DNA of 17,998 bases from an uncultured Opitutales bacterium. Its GTDB lineage: Bacteria; Verrucomicrobiota; Verrucomicrobiia; Opitutales; Intestinicryptomonadaceae. The stretch is from assembly GCA_900545715.1 (NCBI GenBank), contig URAJ01000043.1, positions 1 to 17,998 on the forward strand, in the 5' to 3' direction. The notes beneath the pieces were generated by a model, which was not told the DNA's origin, did no database searches, and saw nothing but the letters and a program-made list of their open reading frames with translations. A program made the position numbers and the translations under genes. Positions within the stretch are counted from its first letter, which is position 1. Every line of letters starts with the position of its first letter. Positions 6,550-14,508 of the stretch are shown here, in pieces.

Positions 6550-7884
6550 TCAGGCGACGCGTTCCACAACAACAGGCGATGGATTCGGACGGCGCGGAGC
6601 AAGCCTGTAAGCGTTCCTAAGATAGTCTATCGCCGAATCGAGGTTAGTTTCGTCGTTGTAGTGAATCATAAGCAGCGGTTCGCCCTGTTTTACCTGCGTG
6701 CCTATTTTCTTTATTTCTGTGACACCTACATACGGGTCTATTTTGCCCGTCTTGGTTTTTGCCAAGTTTTGCACGGCGCGGGCAATCATGCCCGAGTTTA
6801 TGTTGTGGACATACCCGCGCTTGGGCGCCGGCAGTTTGCGGACATGCTTTGGCATCGGATACTTGGAGGGATCTTCGAGCCACGGCGCGCTTCCGCCCTG
6901 GGCTTTTATCATCTCCATAAATTTTTTAAGTGCCGAACCGTCTTCTATGACGCGCTCCACCGACTGCTTTGCCGACAATGTCGAGCCAGCAACCCCAGCG
7001 AGCCTCAAAATTTCCATTCCGAGCTTCAATACGAGTTCCTTAATGTCGTCGCTGCCGCCGCCGCGGAGGAAGTCGAGAGCTTCGAGAACTTCCAGCCCCA
7101 TTCCTACGGAGTCGCCGAGAGGTTGGTTCATATCGGTGATGAGGGCGACACATCTGTGCTTCATTACGCGGGCAACGCGGGTAATAGTGCGGGCGAGTTG
7201 GCGAGCCTGTTCGATATCGCGCAGGTATGAGCCGTTGCCCCATTTTACGTCCACAACCAAACCGTCCGCGCCGATTGCAAATTTTTTGCTCAGCACGCTT
7301 GCGGTAATAAGCGGAAGGCTCGGGATGGTAGCCGTCATGTGGCGCATATTGTAAATTTTTTCGTCGACGGGCGAAATGGAATTGTCGTGTTCGCAGATTG
7401 CGCAGCCGATAGTGGAGAGCTGCTTTTGGAATTCGTCGAGGGTAAGTTTTGTTTTAAAGCCGGGAATGGAAGCCATTTTGTCTTCGACAGTCAGGACGAA
7501 GTCTTCGTCCGGGCTCGTCATGCCGGGGACTACAACGCCGCAAGCGGCGCCCACGGCGGCGAGGATTAGCGAAGTTTTGTCTCCGACACCTCCGGTTGAG
7601 TATTTTGCAACTTTTGGCCTTGTAATGTGGGAGAGGTCGAGAGTTTCGCCGGTGAGAATCATTTCATCGGCGAAAACGGCGGTTTCCTGCGCCGCCATAT
7701 CTTTAAAATAGATTGCCATTATGAGGGCTGCCATTTGCGAGTCAGGCATTTCGTCGTCGAGAATTGAATCGACAATATTGCGAACTTCTTCTTCCGTGAA
7801 CTCGTGCCCATCGCGCTTCTTTTCGATAAGGTAGGCGTATGATGCTTTGGTTGATGCTTTTCCGATGATTTTACGTATGGCCAT
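6550..7884 (-). CDS. Divergent thymidine/pyrimidine nucleoside phosphorylase homologue
   Basis: A 444-residue protein of full length for the family (DeoA is about 440). It has the N-terminal helical domain, the glycosyltransferase-like core and the C-terminal PYNP-type domain (about 345-440). Using E. coli DeoA numbering plus 10, it retains Lys94, Ser96, Ser105, Arg181 (NMRHMTATI), Ser196 and Lys200 (ITASVLSKK), and ALITDMNQPLG at 247-257. However His85 of KHSTGG is Tyr95 here (KYSTGG), and the phosphate/base loop GRGLGHTGGT is replaced by SPDEDFVLTV (124-133), losing Thr123. Family enzymes split pyrimidine nucleosides with phosphate. These changes make the classical reaction uncertain, and another nucleoside or ribosyl substrate is possible. 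No Shine-Dalgarno is visible before the ATG. It is transcribed alone, divergent from xseB-dxs. Confidence 0.82.
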   Translation of the reverse strand: MAIRKIIGKASTKASYAYLIEKKRDGHEFTEEEVRNIVDSILDDEMPDSQMAALIMAIYFKDMAAQETAVFADEMILTGETLDLSHITRPKVAKYSTGGVGDKTSLILAAVGAACGVVVPGMTSPDEDFVLTVEDKMASIPGFKTKLTLDEFQKQLSTIGCAICEHDNSISPVDEKIYNMRHMTATIPSLPLITASVLSKKFAIGADGLVVDVKWGNGSYLRDIEQARQLARTITRVARVMKHRCVALITDMNQPLGDSVGMGLEVLEALDFLRGGGSDDIKELVLKLGMEILRLAGVAGSTLSAKQSVERVIEDGSALKKFMEMIKAQGGSAPWLEDPSKYPMPKHVRKLPAPKRGYVHNINSGMIARAVQNLAKTKTGKIDPYVGVTEIKKIGTQVKQGEPLLMIHYNDETNLDSAIDYLRNAYRLAPRRPNPSPVVVERVA

Positions 7885-7899
7885 AGTTGGAAGTTATTA

Positions 7900-7942
7900 T
7901 CTCGATAATTATTAAAATTGCACGACCTTCGCAAAATCGAGA
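7900..7942. promoter_or_regulatory. Inverted repeat in the leader of the phosphorylase homologue
   Basis: TCTCGAT (7900-7906) and ATCGAGA (7936-7942) are perfect 7-base inverted arms 29 bases apart, starting 16 bases upstream of the phosphorylase ATG. They could be paired operator half-sites or the base of a leader hairpin. The rest of the 262-base gap between the divergent genes is A/T-rich, and I could not place a convincing promoter for either side. Confidence 0.3.
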
Positions 7943-8146
7943 TTTTTACGCGGTCTATCTCCCTTAGTCTTTTAAAGTGTATATTTTTTGAAAAAAGTCG
8001 AGCTTAAAATTGCGTGTTTTAGGTACATTTATTGATAATAAGCGACATTTATCATTTTATTGAGACAATTTCAAAGTGTAGGCGTTCATAATTTTTGGAC
8101 CAAAAGTCTTTTTTTAGCTTGGCAATTCTATTCAAAAGGCTAAAAA

Positions 8147-8392
8147 GTGGTGAAAATGGGTGAAAAGTTAAACAACGCGGACGGACAGACTTTCGAACAG
8201 TCGCTCGAAGAGCTCGAAACCATTCTGTCGGAGCTTGAAAACTCAAAAGTCCCTCTCGATAAGCTGGTGGAAAAATACTCCCGCGCCAAAAAGTGTCTGG
8301 CGGATTGCCGCAAAAAACTCGATGCGGCGGAACTGAAAATCGGCAAATTGTCGGGCGGGACTATCGAAGAATTCCCCGTGGATTCGGAGTGA
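8147..8392 (+). CDS. xseB: Exodeoxyribonuclease VII small subunit
   Basis: An 81-residue protein matching XseB over nearly its whole length: FEQSLEELETILSELENSKV, then a second helix with LVEKYSRAKKCLADCRKKLDAAE and an acidic tail. XseB forms the helical-hairpin subunits that wrap around XseA in the single-strand-specific exonuclease VII used in repair. Family length is 70-85 residues. The start is ambiguous: the GTG at 8147 has AAAAGG (8134-8139) seven bases upstream and is preferred, while the ATG at 8156 would remove three residues. The dxs gene follows after 30 bases, a classic xseB-dxs pairing. xseA is not in the window. Confidence 0.9.
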   Translation: MVKMGEKLNNADGQTFEQSLEELETILSELENSKVPLDKLVEKYSRAKKCLADCRKKLDAAELKIGKLSGGTIEEFPVDSE

Positions 8393-8422
8393 TATCCGAA
8401 TCGCGGCAAGTACATGTGAAAT

Positions 8423-10309
8423 ATGTCCATACTCTCAAATATAAAATCTCCCGAAGACGTAAAAGCGCTTGCTCCGCAACAATTACAAGAGCTCGCAGCC
8501 GAAATTAGAAAACAAATTATCGACGTCACTTCAAAAAAAGGCGGCCATGTATCTCCAAATCTCGGGGTCGTGGAATTGACAATCGCGCTGCACAGGGTCT
8601 TCTCAACGCCGAAAGACAAGATATTTTTCGACGTATCGCACCAATGCTATACGCACAAGCTCCTTACCGGCAGAAACAACGAGAGATTTGAGGGGCTGAG
8701 GCAGACCGACGGCATAAGCGGATTCTGCAATAGGTTTGAGAGCGAGCACGACGCCTTCGGAGCCGGCCACGCGGGAACGGCGGCGTCCGCGGCATTGGGT
8801 TTTGCGGCCGCCCGCGACAGAAACGGAACTGACGAAAATATCGTGGCGGTTCTCGGAGACGCAGCCCTTACAAACGGTGTGACTTTTGAGGCGTTCAACA
8901 ATATCGCCACAACTACCAAGAAAATGATTGTCGTGCTAAACGACAACGAGATGTCGATAGCAAAAAACGTCGGGGCGATTGCAAAATACCTGAACGAAGT
9001 CATTACGAATCCGCTCAACAACCGCCTCTATTCAGATATGAACGCTTTCCTGAAAACCCTTTTCGGAGAGCCGGCGGTAAAGTTCACGGAAAAAGTCGCG
9101 CGCGACGCCAAGGGTTTTCTTTTGCCGTCGTCATTTTTTGAATATTTTGGATTTATGTACCTCGGCCCGATAGACGGCCACGATATCCCGCTGCTTGAAA
9201 AATACCTAAATTATTGCAAGCGCTCTACAAAGCCCATTCTTTTGCACATTCTCACAAAAAAGGGCAAAGGGTTGGAGGTTGCAATGCGCAACCCCGAAAA
9301 ATTCCACGGCGCGACTCCGTACGATATTGTCACCGGAGAGTCAACTTCAAATGCCGACAAGTCTATACCCAACTACCAGGACGCGATGGGCAAAACCCTC
9401 TTAAAGCTTGCCCAGAAAGATCCAAAGATTGTCGGGATTACGGCGGCGATGGCGTCGGGGACAGGGTTGTCGTGTTTGAAGAAGGAATTGCCTTCGCAGT
9501 TTTTTGACGTCGGCATAGCTGAGGAGCACGCGGCGGTCTTTGCCGCCGGGATGGCCTGCCAGGGCTTTAAGCCCGTAGCCGCTATATATTCTACTTTTAT
9601 GCAGCGCGCCTTCGACTGCGCCATGCACGATGTATGCCTACAAAAACTTCCGGTGACCTTCTGCCTCGACCGCGCGGGATTGAGCCCGAACGACGGGGCT
9701 ACCCACCACGGACTTTTTGACATATCGTTTTTGAGGCCACTGCCCAACGCTATTGTAATGCAGCCGGCAAACGAGGACGAGCTTGCCGATATGCTCTATA
9801 CGTCGGTGGAATCCGGCAAACCGTGCTTTATACGCTACCCGCGTGGCAAGGGCGAGGGCATTCCGATGAAGGAATTCCCGGAAAAAATCGAAATCGGCAA
9901 AGCCCAAGAGTTGCGAGAATCAGATTCTACCGCGGTAATTTGGGCTCTCGGAAATATGGTGAAAGAGGCGATGAAGGCAGCAGAAGCCATCGAGACCGAG
10001 CTTGGAGTGAAAGTCGGGGTCGTGAACGCGCGTTTTGTCAAGCCGCTCGACCGCGAGCTTCTGCTTGCACAGGCGGACAAGAACAAACTTATAGTTACTC
10101 TTGAAGACCACGTTGCGGCGGGAGGTTTTGGAAGCGCTGTTGCTGAGGCTCTGCTTGCCGCGCGCAAAAAATGCGACGTATGCATTATCGGCTGGCCCGA
10201 TATGTTTATCCCCCATGGAACAGATGTAGCCACTCTCCGCGCGCAGTTTGGAATGAGCACAACCCAGATAATTGAGCGCATAAAAAAGGCGATTTCCGAG
10301 TGCGCATAA
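8423..10309 (+). CDS. dxs: 1-deoxy-D-xylulose-5-phosphate synthase
   Basis: A full-length 628-residue transketolase-like enzyme (family about 620-640) that condenses pyruvate and glyceraldehyde 3-phosphate, the first MEP-pathway step to isoprenoids, in the cytoplasm. In order it shows GGHVSPNLGVVELTIALH (40-57), DVSHQCYTHKLLTGR (70-84), GAGHAGTAASAALG (113-126), the thiamine diphosphate motif GDAALTNG to LNDNEMSI (145-179), GIAEEHA with catalytic Glu367 (364-370), DRAGLSPNDGATHHG (416-430) and RYPRG (471-475). DVSHQC replaces the enterobacterial DVGHQA, as in other Dxs branches. It is probably co-transcribed with xseB; no Shine-Dalgarno precedes the ATG at 8423. The terminator at 10378-10413 ends the unit. 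Nothing in it looks broken. Confidence 0.95.
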   Translation: MSILSNIKSPEDVKALAPQQLQELAAEIRKQIIDVTSKKGGHVSPNLGVVELTIALHRVFSTPKDKIFFDVSHQCYTHKLLTGRNNERFEGLRQTDGISGFCNRFESEHDAFGAGHAGTAASAALGFAAARDRNGTDENIVAVLGDAALTNGVTFEAFNNIATTTKKMIVVLNDNEMSIAKNVGAIAKYLNEVITNPLNNRLYSDMNAFLKTLFGEPAVKFTEKVARDAKGFLLPSSFFEYFGFMYLGPIDGHDIPLLEKYLNYCKRSTKPILLHILTKKGKGLEVAMRNPEKFHGATPYDIVTGESTSNADKSIPNYQDAMGKTLLKLAQKDPKIVGITAAMASGTGLSCLKKELPSQFFDVGIAEEHAAVFAAGMACQGFKPVAAIYSTFMQRAFDCAMHDVCLQKLPVTFCLDRAGLSPNDGATHHGLFDISFLRPLPNAIVMQPANEDELADMLYTSVESGKPCFIRYPRGKGEGIPMKEFPEKIEIGKAQELRESDSTAVIWALGNMVKEAMKAAEAIETELGVKVGVVNARFVKPLDRELLLAQADKNKLIVTLEDHVAAGGFGSAVAEALLAARKKCDVCIIGWPDMFIPHGTDVATLRAQFGMSTTQIIERIKKAISECA

Positions 10310-10377
10310 AAAGGCGTTTTTGCGGGGCGGCGGTAATAAGAAGTTCCCGCAGCTTGCAAAAACGCGGTGCATCGCAG

Positions 10378-10413
10378 GCGCGGCATATTTTAAATATGCT
10401 TGGCGCTTTTTTT
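10378..10413 (+). terminator. Intrinsic terminator of xseB-dxs
   Basis: A long hairpin (10378-10406) has an inner stem GCATAT/ATATGC and an outer GCGC/GCGC stem with a small internal loop. Seven T residues follow (10407-10413). It lies about 70 bases past the dxs stop. A preceding CGTTTTTG/CAAAAACG inverted pair could form a second, longer-looped structure. Confidence 0.8.
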
Positions 10414-10552
10414 ATGCAGGTTGCGGTATTTTTTTTGTATAGTTTCCGAACCGTTGCGGCGGAATTTTAATTCGCAATGGGAGAGAATGTAGATTTTTTG
10501 CCGATTGCCTCTAATTTAAAATTTTTGCAACGCGCAAAAGGGTGGCATTCCG
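10414..10552. other. Convergent intergenic gap after dxs
   Basis: This 139-base stretch separates the dxs terminator from the stop of the minus-strand transporter. TTTTGC (10523-10528) and GCAAAA (10534-10539) form a short hairpin that might terminate the transporter on the minus strand, but no T run follows. No gene is seen. Confidence 0.4.
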
Positions 10553-12373
10553 TCAATATTGCGAGAGTTTTATTACCGCAATGGATATAGCCATTACTAT
10601 TATGGAAAACGGCGCGCCGAATTTAAAAAAGTCCGCGAACTTGTATCCGCCAGGGTTCATCACCAACATATTTACGGGAGACGAAAGCGGCGATATAAAG
10701 GCGGTTGACGACGCCACCGCGACTGCCATCTCAAATCCGTGCGGATCAATGCCCATAATTTGAGCCGCCGCAATCGCAACGGGCGCGTACAAAATTGCTG
10801 TGACAGTGTTTGCTATAAACATAACCGTAAACATTGCCAGTGCAAACAGCCCGGCCATCACGGCGGTTTCACCGTATCCGCCGAGAAGCCCTATCATCGC
10901 GTCGGCCGCCAGCCGCACTCCGCCGGTTTTTTCAAGCGCCGTTGCAAAAGGCATCATGCAGATTATTAGAATTAAGGCGGGCCAATATACCGACTTGTAC
11001 GCTTCGTCCATGCTTATGCACTTGAATGCAACCATCATTGCACAGCAAATCCCCGCCGCTACAACATTTTCGACAGCCCCCGTCACCATAAGCGCAACCA
11101 TCGTGAGTAGGCTCAATATCGCAGCCCACGCCCGACCGGGCGAAGTCACAGCCAGATCCGACTCCTCCGGCAAATTTAAAATTATGAAATCGCGGTTTTG
11201 AGATTTCAGGCGCTTTATGGCAGTCCATGCGCCAAAAACGAGGAGTATGTCACCCATTCTGAGGCGGTGTGTAAGTATGTCGCCTTCAACCGCCGAACTA
11301 TTGCGCCTAAGGCCAATCGCGTTGAGTCCGTGTGTGCTTCCGAACTTTACTTCTCTCAAAGTTTTCCCTATTAAAGACGACTCCGGAAGAATGGTGATTT
11401 CCGCCATTCCCATTTCCGCTGAATGCTCCGAGAAATATTCCCCCGATATAGGAAGCGGATTCAGCATCATTTCTTCGGCGCCGGCAAAATCGCGCGATTG
11501 CCCGTAGGCATTGCAAAGCAAAATATCGCCAGCCAAAATCCGCGTATCGGCAGTCGGGGCTACGAGCGATTTCTCGAGACGGCTTCTGCGCTCTATGCAC
11601 AAAATGCTCGTCGCCCAATTTTCTCTCAGTTTCAGCTCCGAAATTTCCATTCCCACTATTGGGGAATCGGGGGAAACCTCAAATATTTTTTGTTGGGAGT
11701 CGAGGGCATACGCGCGGATAAAGTCCGAGAATTTCAGCCGCGGCTCGCCTTTTCGAGCGTCGTTTGCCCCGCGCAGGAATTTGCGCGTAAAGAGCATATA
11801 AATAATTCCGGCTGCAAGCACCGAAATTCCGATTGGGGTGACGTCGAAGAATCCGAAACCGTCGTATCCCTCTTTTATAAGTGCGCCGTTGGCGATGAGG
11901 TTTGGGGAGGTTGCTATGAGGGTAGTCATTCCGCTTGTGATGCCCGCAAATGCAAGCGGCATCATTAGGCGCGAGGGAGGCATTCCCCGCCGGCTGCAAA
12001 TGCTTAGTGTGACGGGTATGAAAATCGCAACCACGCCTGTCGTGCTCATAACGGAGCCCATGATTGCAACGGATACCATGAGAGTAATTACAAGCGATGT
12101 TTCGGATTTTTTTGAGCGCTTTAAAATCCAGTCTCCGACTGCGGAAGAAACTCCAGTTTTTGCGAGGCCAGCACTGATTACGAACATTAAGGCTATAATT
12201 ATTATGCTGCTGTCGGAAAATGCGGCGAGCGCTTCGTACGGTTCCACGATTCCGGAGATAACGAGGATAATGAAGGCGCAGGCGGCGACTGCGTCCATGC
12301 GCGGACGCCCTATTATGAAGGCCGCCATACACAAAAGCAGAAGCAATAATACAAAAATTAGTTGAAGATTCAT
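10553..12373 (-). CDS. SLC13/DASS-family transporter with two TrkA-C (RCK_C) domains
   Basis: A 606-residue membrane protein. Helices cover about residues 5-200 and 415-605. The soluble centre carries two TrkA-C-like units at about 228-290 (EVSPDSPIVGMEISEL to GDILLCNAYG) and 324-380 (EITILPESSLIGKTLREV to GDILLVFG). The SPN signature appears in LIATSPNLIANG (151-162), and its C-terminal counterpart in AFISPLSSPVNMLVMNPGG (557-575). Family members move dicarboxylates, sulfate or other anions using sodium or proton gradients, and the TrkA-C modules are thought to be regulatory ligand-binding domains. The start is the ATG at 12371-12373, without a visible Shine-Dalgarno. A TATAGT box (12404-12409 on the minus strand) could be its -10, but no good -35 was found. 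The anion is unknown. Confidence 0.88.
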   Translation of the reverse strand: MNLQLIFVLLLLLLCMAAFIIGRPRMDAVAACAFIILVISGIVEPYEALAAFSDSSIIIIALMFVISAGLAKTGVSSAVGDWILKRSKKSETSLVITLMVSVAIMGSVMSTTGVVAIFIPVTLSICSRRGMPPSRLMMPLAFAGITSGMTTLIATSPNLIANGALIKEGYDGFGFFDVTPIGISVLAAGIIYMLFTRKFLRGANDARKGEPRLKFSDFIRAYALDSQQKIFEVSPDSPIVGMEISELKLRENWATSILCIERRSRLEKSLVAPTADTRILAGDILLCNAYGQSRDFAGAEEMMLNPLPISGEYFSEHSAEMGMAEITILPESSLIGKTLREVKFGSTHGLNAIGLRRNSSAVEGDILTHRLRMGDILLVFGAWTAIKRLKSQNRDFIILNLPEESDLAVTSPGRAWAAILSLLTMVALMVTGAVENVVAAGICCAMMVAFKCISMDEAYKSVYWPALILIICMMPFATALEKTGGVRLAADAMIGLLGGYGETAVMAGLFALAMFTVMFIANTVTAILYAPVAIAAAQIMGIDPHGFEMAVAVASSTAFISPLSSPVNMLVMNPGGYKFADFFKFGAPFSIIVMAISIAVIKLSQY

Positions 12374-12698
12374 TGGATATTGTCAGTCGCAAACGTTTTT
12401 TACACTATATGTAGAAATAAAGGGAAAATTTTCAATCTATAAAGGGCGGAGGCCGCCCAATAAAATTTTCTCAAAGTTTTTTTATAAGGCGAATAAGAAA
12501 GTGCGGAGACTGGGAAGCGCGTAAAAAACGGAAAATTAAAGCACTAAAAAAAGCTTTTTTATTCGATAAATCCGAAATAAGAAGGCGCATAAGAAGTTAG
12601 AAAAACGAAAATAAAATAGATGTTTTATATGTAAAAATAAATATTTGACAATGAAATCAAATAAAGCCATGAATTATTTACTCAATCGTTTGACTGCT
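12374..12698. other. A/T-rich divergent intergenic region with a strong hairpin
   Basis: No gene is seen in these 325 bases. GGGCGG (12444-12449) and CCGCCC (12453-12458) form a perfect hairpin with a three-base loop, isolated in A/T-rich DNA. It is flanked by two similar palindromes, GAAAATTTTC (12424-12433) and AAAATTTTC (12462-12470), that could pair with each other and extend the stem. A further palindrome of six A, GC, six T lies at about 12547-12560. A perfect TTGACA (12645-12650) lies 48 bases upstream of the next start codon, but no matching -10 was found. Confidence 0.5.
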
Positions 12699-14186
12699 AT
12701 GAAAAAATTACTAATCGCCTCATTATTCTTATCTGGAACTTGCGTGCTGAACGCGACTGATCTGACTTGGGCCGGCGGAGAAGTCGGCAACAATTCAGGA
12801 TTTAATTTTTCCGATTTTGGCAATTGGTCTCCGATGGGAAATTCCCCATCAAGCTTTGACAATATCACTATCGGTAATTTTACTGCTACAACCGATGGAA
12901 GTACAGATCAGTATAAAATAAACGGATTTACGCAAGTTAATGACCTCAGAATAGAAAATCTCGTATTGCCAAAGGGTGTGAGGTTTTTCATATACACGAC
13001 TTCCAGTGATACACCTACAATAAATGGGAATATCTATATTGGGAACATAGATTTAGTAGAAGGGGGAGGCGGAGAATGGCGTAGCCCCGACATACGTGGT
13101 GGTACGTTTGGAATGGATTTTGTTGTAAAGGGATCAATCACAATAGCTCCCACGAGCGACACAACCCAAAATAACTCTTCCATGCTTACTTTTGGAGGAA
13201 CCAATACGGGCGGATTCTTTAAATCTCTTACAATTGGCGAAAATGCCGAGATAGATGCCTCCACTGGATATAAGACGGCAGTTTACCTCGATGCTTCCTA
13301 TGCTGGGGCTACTCTTGAACTCGCAGGGGCGAATCCGGCGGGAGATACATCAAACTGGGCAGTAATCCACGGAGTTGTGAAGATGAATAATTCCGCAGAT
13401 GGCTCTAAATACGCAAGTCTATTGATAGGAAGGAATGAGGAAGGTGGAAAGTTTAAGGATTCGTACGTTTCAGTCGGCGGTTTGAGCGGCACCGGCAGGA
13501 TAAGCACAAAATTAATAAGCGACGCCTCCAATGCGGCGACTTCGCATTTGACTTTTACGAATGCCGAAGGGGTAAACACTGTCTTTAACGGGTATATTGC
13601 CAGAACAAATAAAAATTACAAAGACAATGTAGCGTTTATAATGGACGGCGCGGGGACGCAGACTCTTTCTCTTTCGGGAAATACGGCAGGTATAGTCGGC
13701 GTGACTATAAAAAACGGTACGCTGTATTACGGTAATACTGATTCATCCGGTAAGCTGGTTATGGAAGGCGGCAAGTTTGGCGCTGTAAACGGGAGCGCAG
13801 AGTTCGATTCTGCAGTCTGGAGCGGCGGCAAAATATCTTACGCAAACCACGAGGCGTTTCTTAGCGGCACCCCCGAAATGATAATAATAAACGGAGAGTT
13901 TGAAAAGGCGTCAGACGGACAGATTGCTATCGACTTTGAGGGATTGGACGCGACAGACTTAATTGGGGACTCCTTCTATTTGATATCGGCAGACACGACA
14001 AAGGGATTTTTGGACGATGCGAACGATGACTTTATTGCTGAGAATCTAAAAAATGCCCTTGCGAACTTTGCATGGAACGGCGGAACTCTGCAAGTGACGT
14101 TTAATCAGGTCCCAGAACCCGCGGAGATTGCCGTATTTATTGGGGCTCTTGCGCTTATATTTGCAATTCGCCGCAGGAGAAAATAA
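12699..14186 (+). CDS. Secreted PEP-CTERM sorting-domain protein 2
   Basis: A 495-residue protein if started at the ATG at 12699, chosen because it begins a standard signal peptide (MKKLLIASLFLSGTCVLNA). The frame stays open to a TTG at 12645 and two other ATGs (12651, 12669), and no start has a Shine-Dalgarno. The mature part is rich in Gly, Asn, Thr and Ser with beta-type repeats (VGGLSGTGRIS, AVWSGGKISYA). It ends in a PEP-CTERM signal: VPEP at 471-474, a hydrophobic helix and RRRRK. It is a paralogue of the protein at 4553-5887, with matching repeat segments along the C-terminal half. By family knowledge it is exported and handled by an exosortase, which is not in this window. Third positions look more A/T-rich than in neighbouring genes, suggesting different expression or a different history. 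The function of the body is unknown. Confidence 0.88.
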   Translation: MKKLLIASLFLSGTCVLNATDLTWAGGEVGNNSGFNFSDFGNWSPMGNSPSSFDNITIGNFTATTDGSTDQYKINGFTQVNDLRIENLVLPKGVRFFIYTTSSDTPTINGNIYIGNIDLVEGGGGEWRSPDIRGGTFGMDFVVKGSITIAPTSDTTQNNSSMLTFGGTNTGGFFKSLTIGENAEIDASTGYKTAVYLDASYAGATLELAGANPAGDTSNWAVIHGVVKMNNSADGSKYASLLIGRNEEGGKFKDSYVSVGGLSGTGRISTKLISDASNAATSHLTFTNAEGVNTVFNGYIARTNKNYKDNVAFIMDGAGTQTLSLSGNTAGIVGVTIKNGTLYYGNTDSSGKLVMEGGKFGAVNGSAEFDSAVWSGGKISYANHEAFLSGTPEMIIINGEFEKASDGQIAIDFEGLDATDLIGDSFYLISADTTKGFLDDANDDFIAENLKNALANFAWNGGTLQVTFNQVPEPAEIAVFIGALALIFAIRRRRK

Positions 14187-14210
14187 CGGCAACATATGTT
14201 AAAAAAGAAG

Positions 14211-14236
14211 GGGCTCCTATTTTATGAGCCCTTTTT
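14211..14236 (+). terminator. Intrinsic terminator of PEP-CTERM gene 2
   Basis: GGGCTC (14211-14216) pairs with GAGCCC (14226-14231) over a nine-base loop, followed by TTTTT (14232-14236). It lies 25 bases past the stop. The preceding AAAAAAGAAG gives a T-rich tail on the minus strand, so it may also stop read-through from the convergent guanylyltransferase. Confidence 0.85.
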
Positions 14237-14508
14237 ATTGTTTGTGAAAGGAGAATTTCTTGTCCGCAGGACGAGTTTGAAAATAAAAAATCCGCTCAAG
14301 CCGATATTTTTTGCGCTCTGCGAAAATTGAAGCCGGTTTTAGCCGACTTCCTTCTTACCCAAGACGAAAAAAAGTATAAAAACGGCTCGCCATAAAATTC
14401 CCCATGAGAAGTTTTGGCATATTGGGGAAGCGCACCTTTTACTTTATTGGAAGAATTATAAGCGCGTTTTCGCGCCTAATGCCGCGCCTTGTGCGTGGAC
14501 AGGGGCGT
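14237..14508. other. Convergent intergenic gap with a weak minus-strand terminator candidate
   Basis: No gene is supported here. TTCCCCA (14398-14404) pairs with TGGGGAA (14423-14429) over an 18-base loop and reads into TTTT on the minus strand. AAGCGCG (14460-14466) pairs with CGCGCCT (14471-14477), with one G-T pair, but has no T run. Either could end the guanylyltransferase transcript. Confidence 0.35.

Noticed and set aside
12645..12677. TTGACA at 12645 as the promoter of PEP-CTERM gene 2
   Set aside because: The -35 match is perfect, but no -10 is found 16-19 bases downstream; the best A/T box (AATTAT) is 21 bases away.
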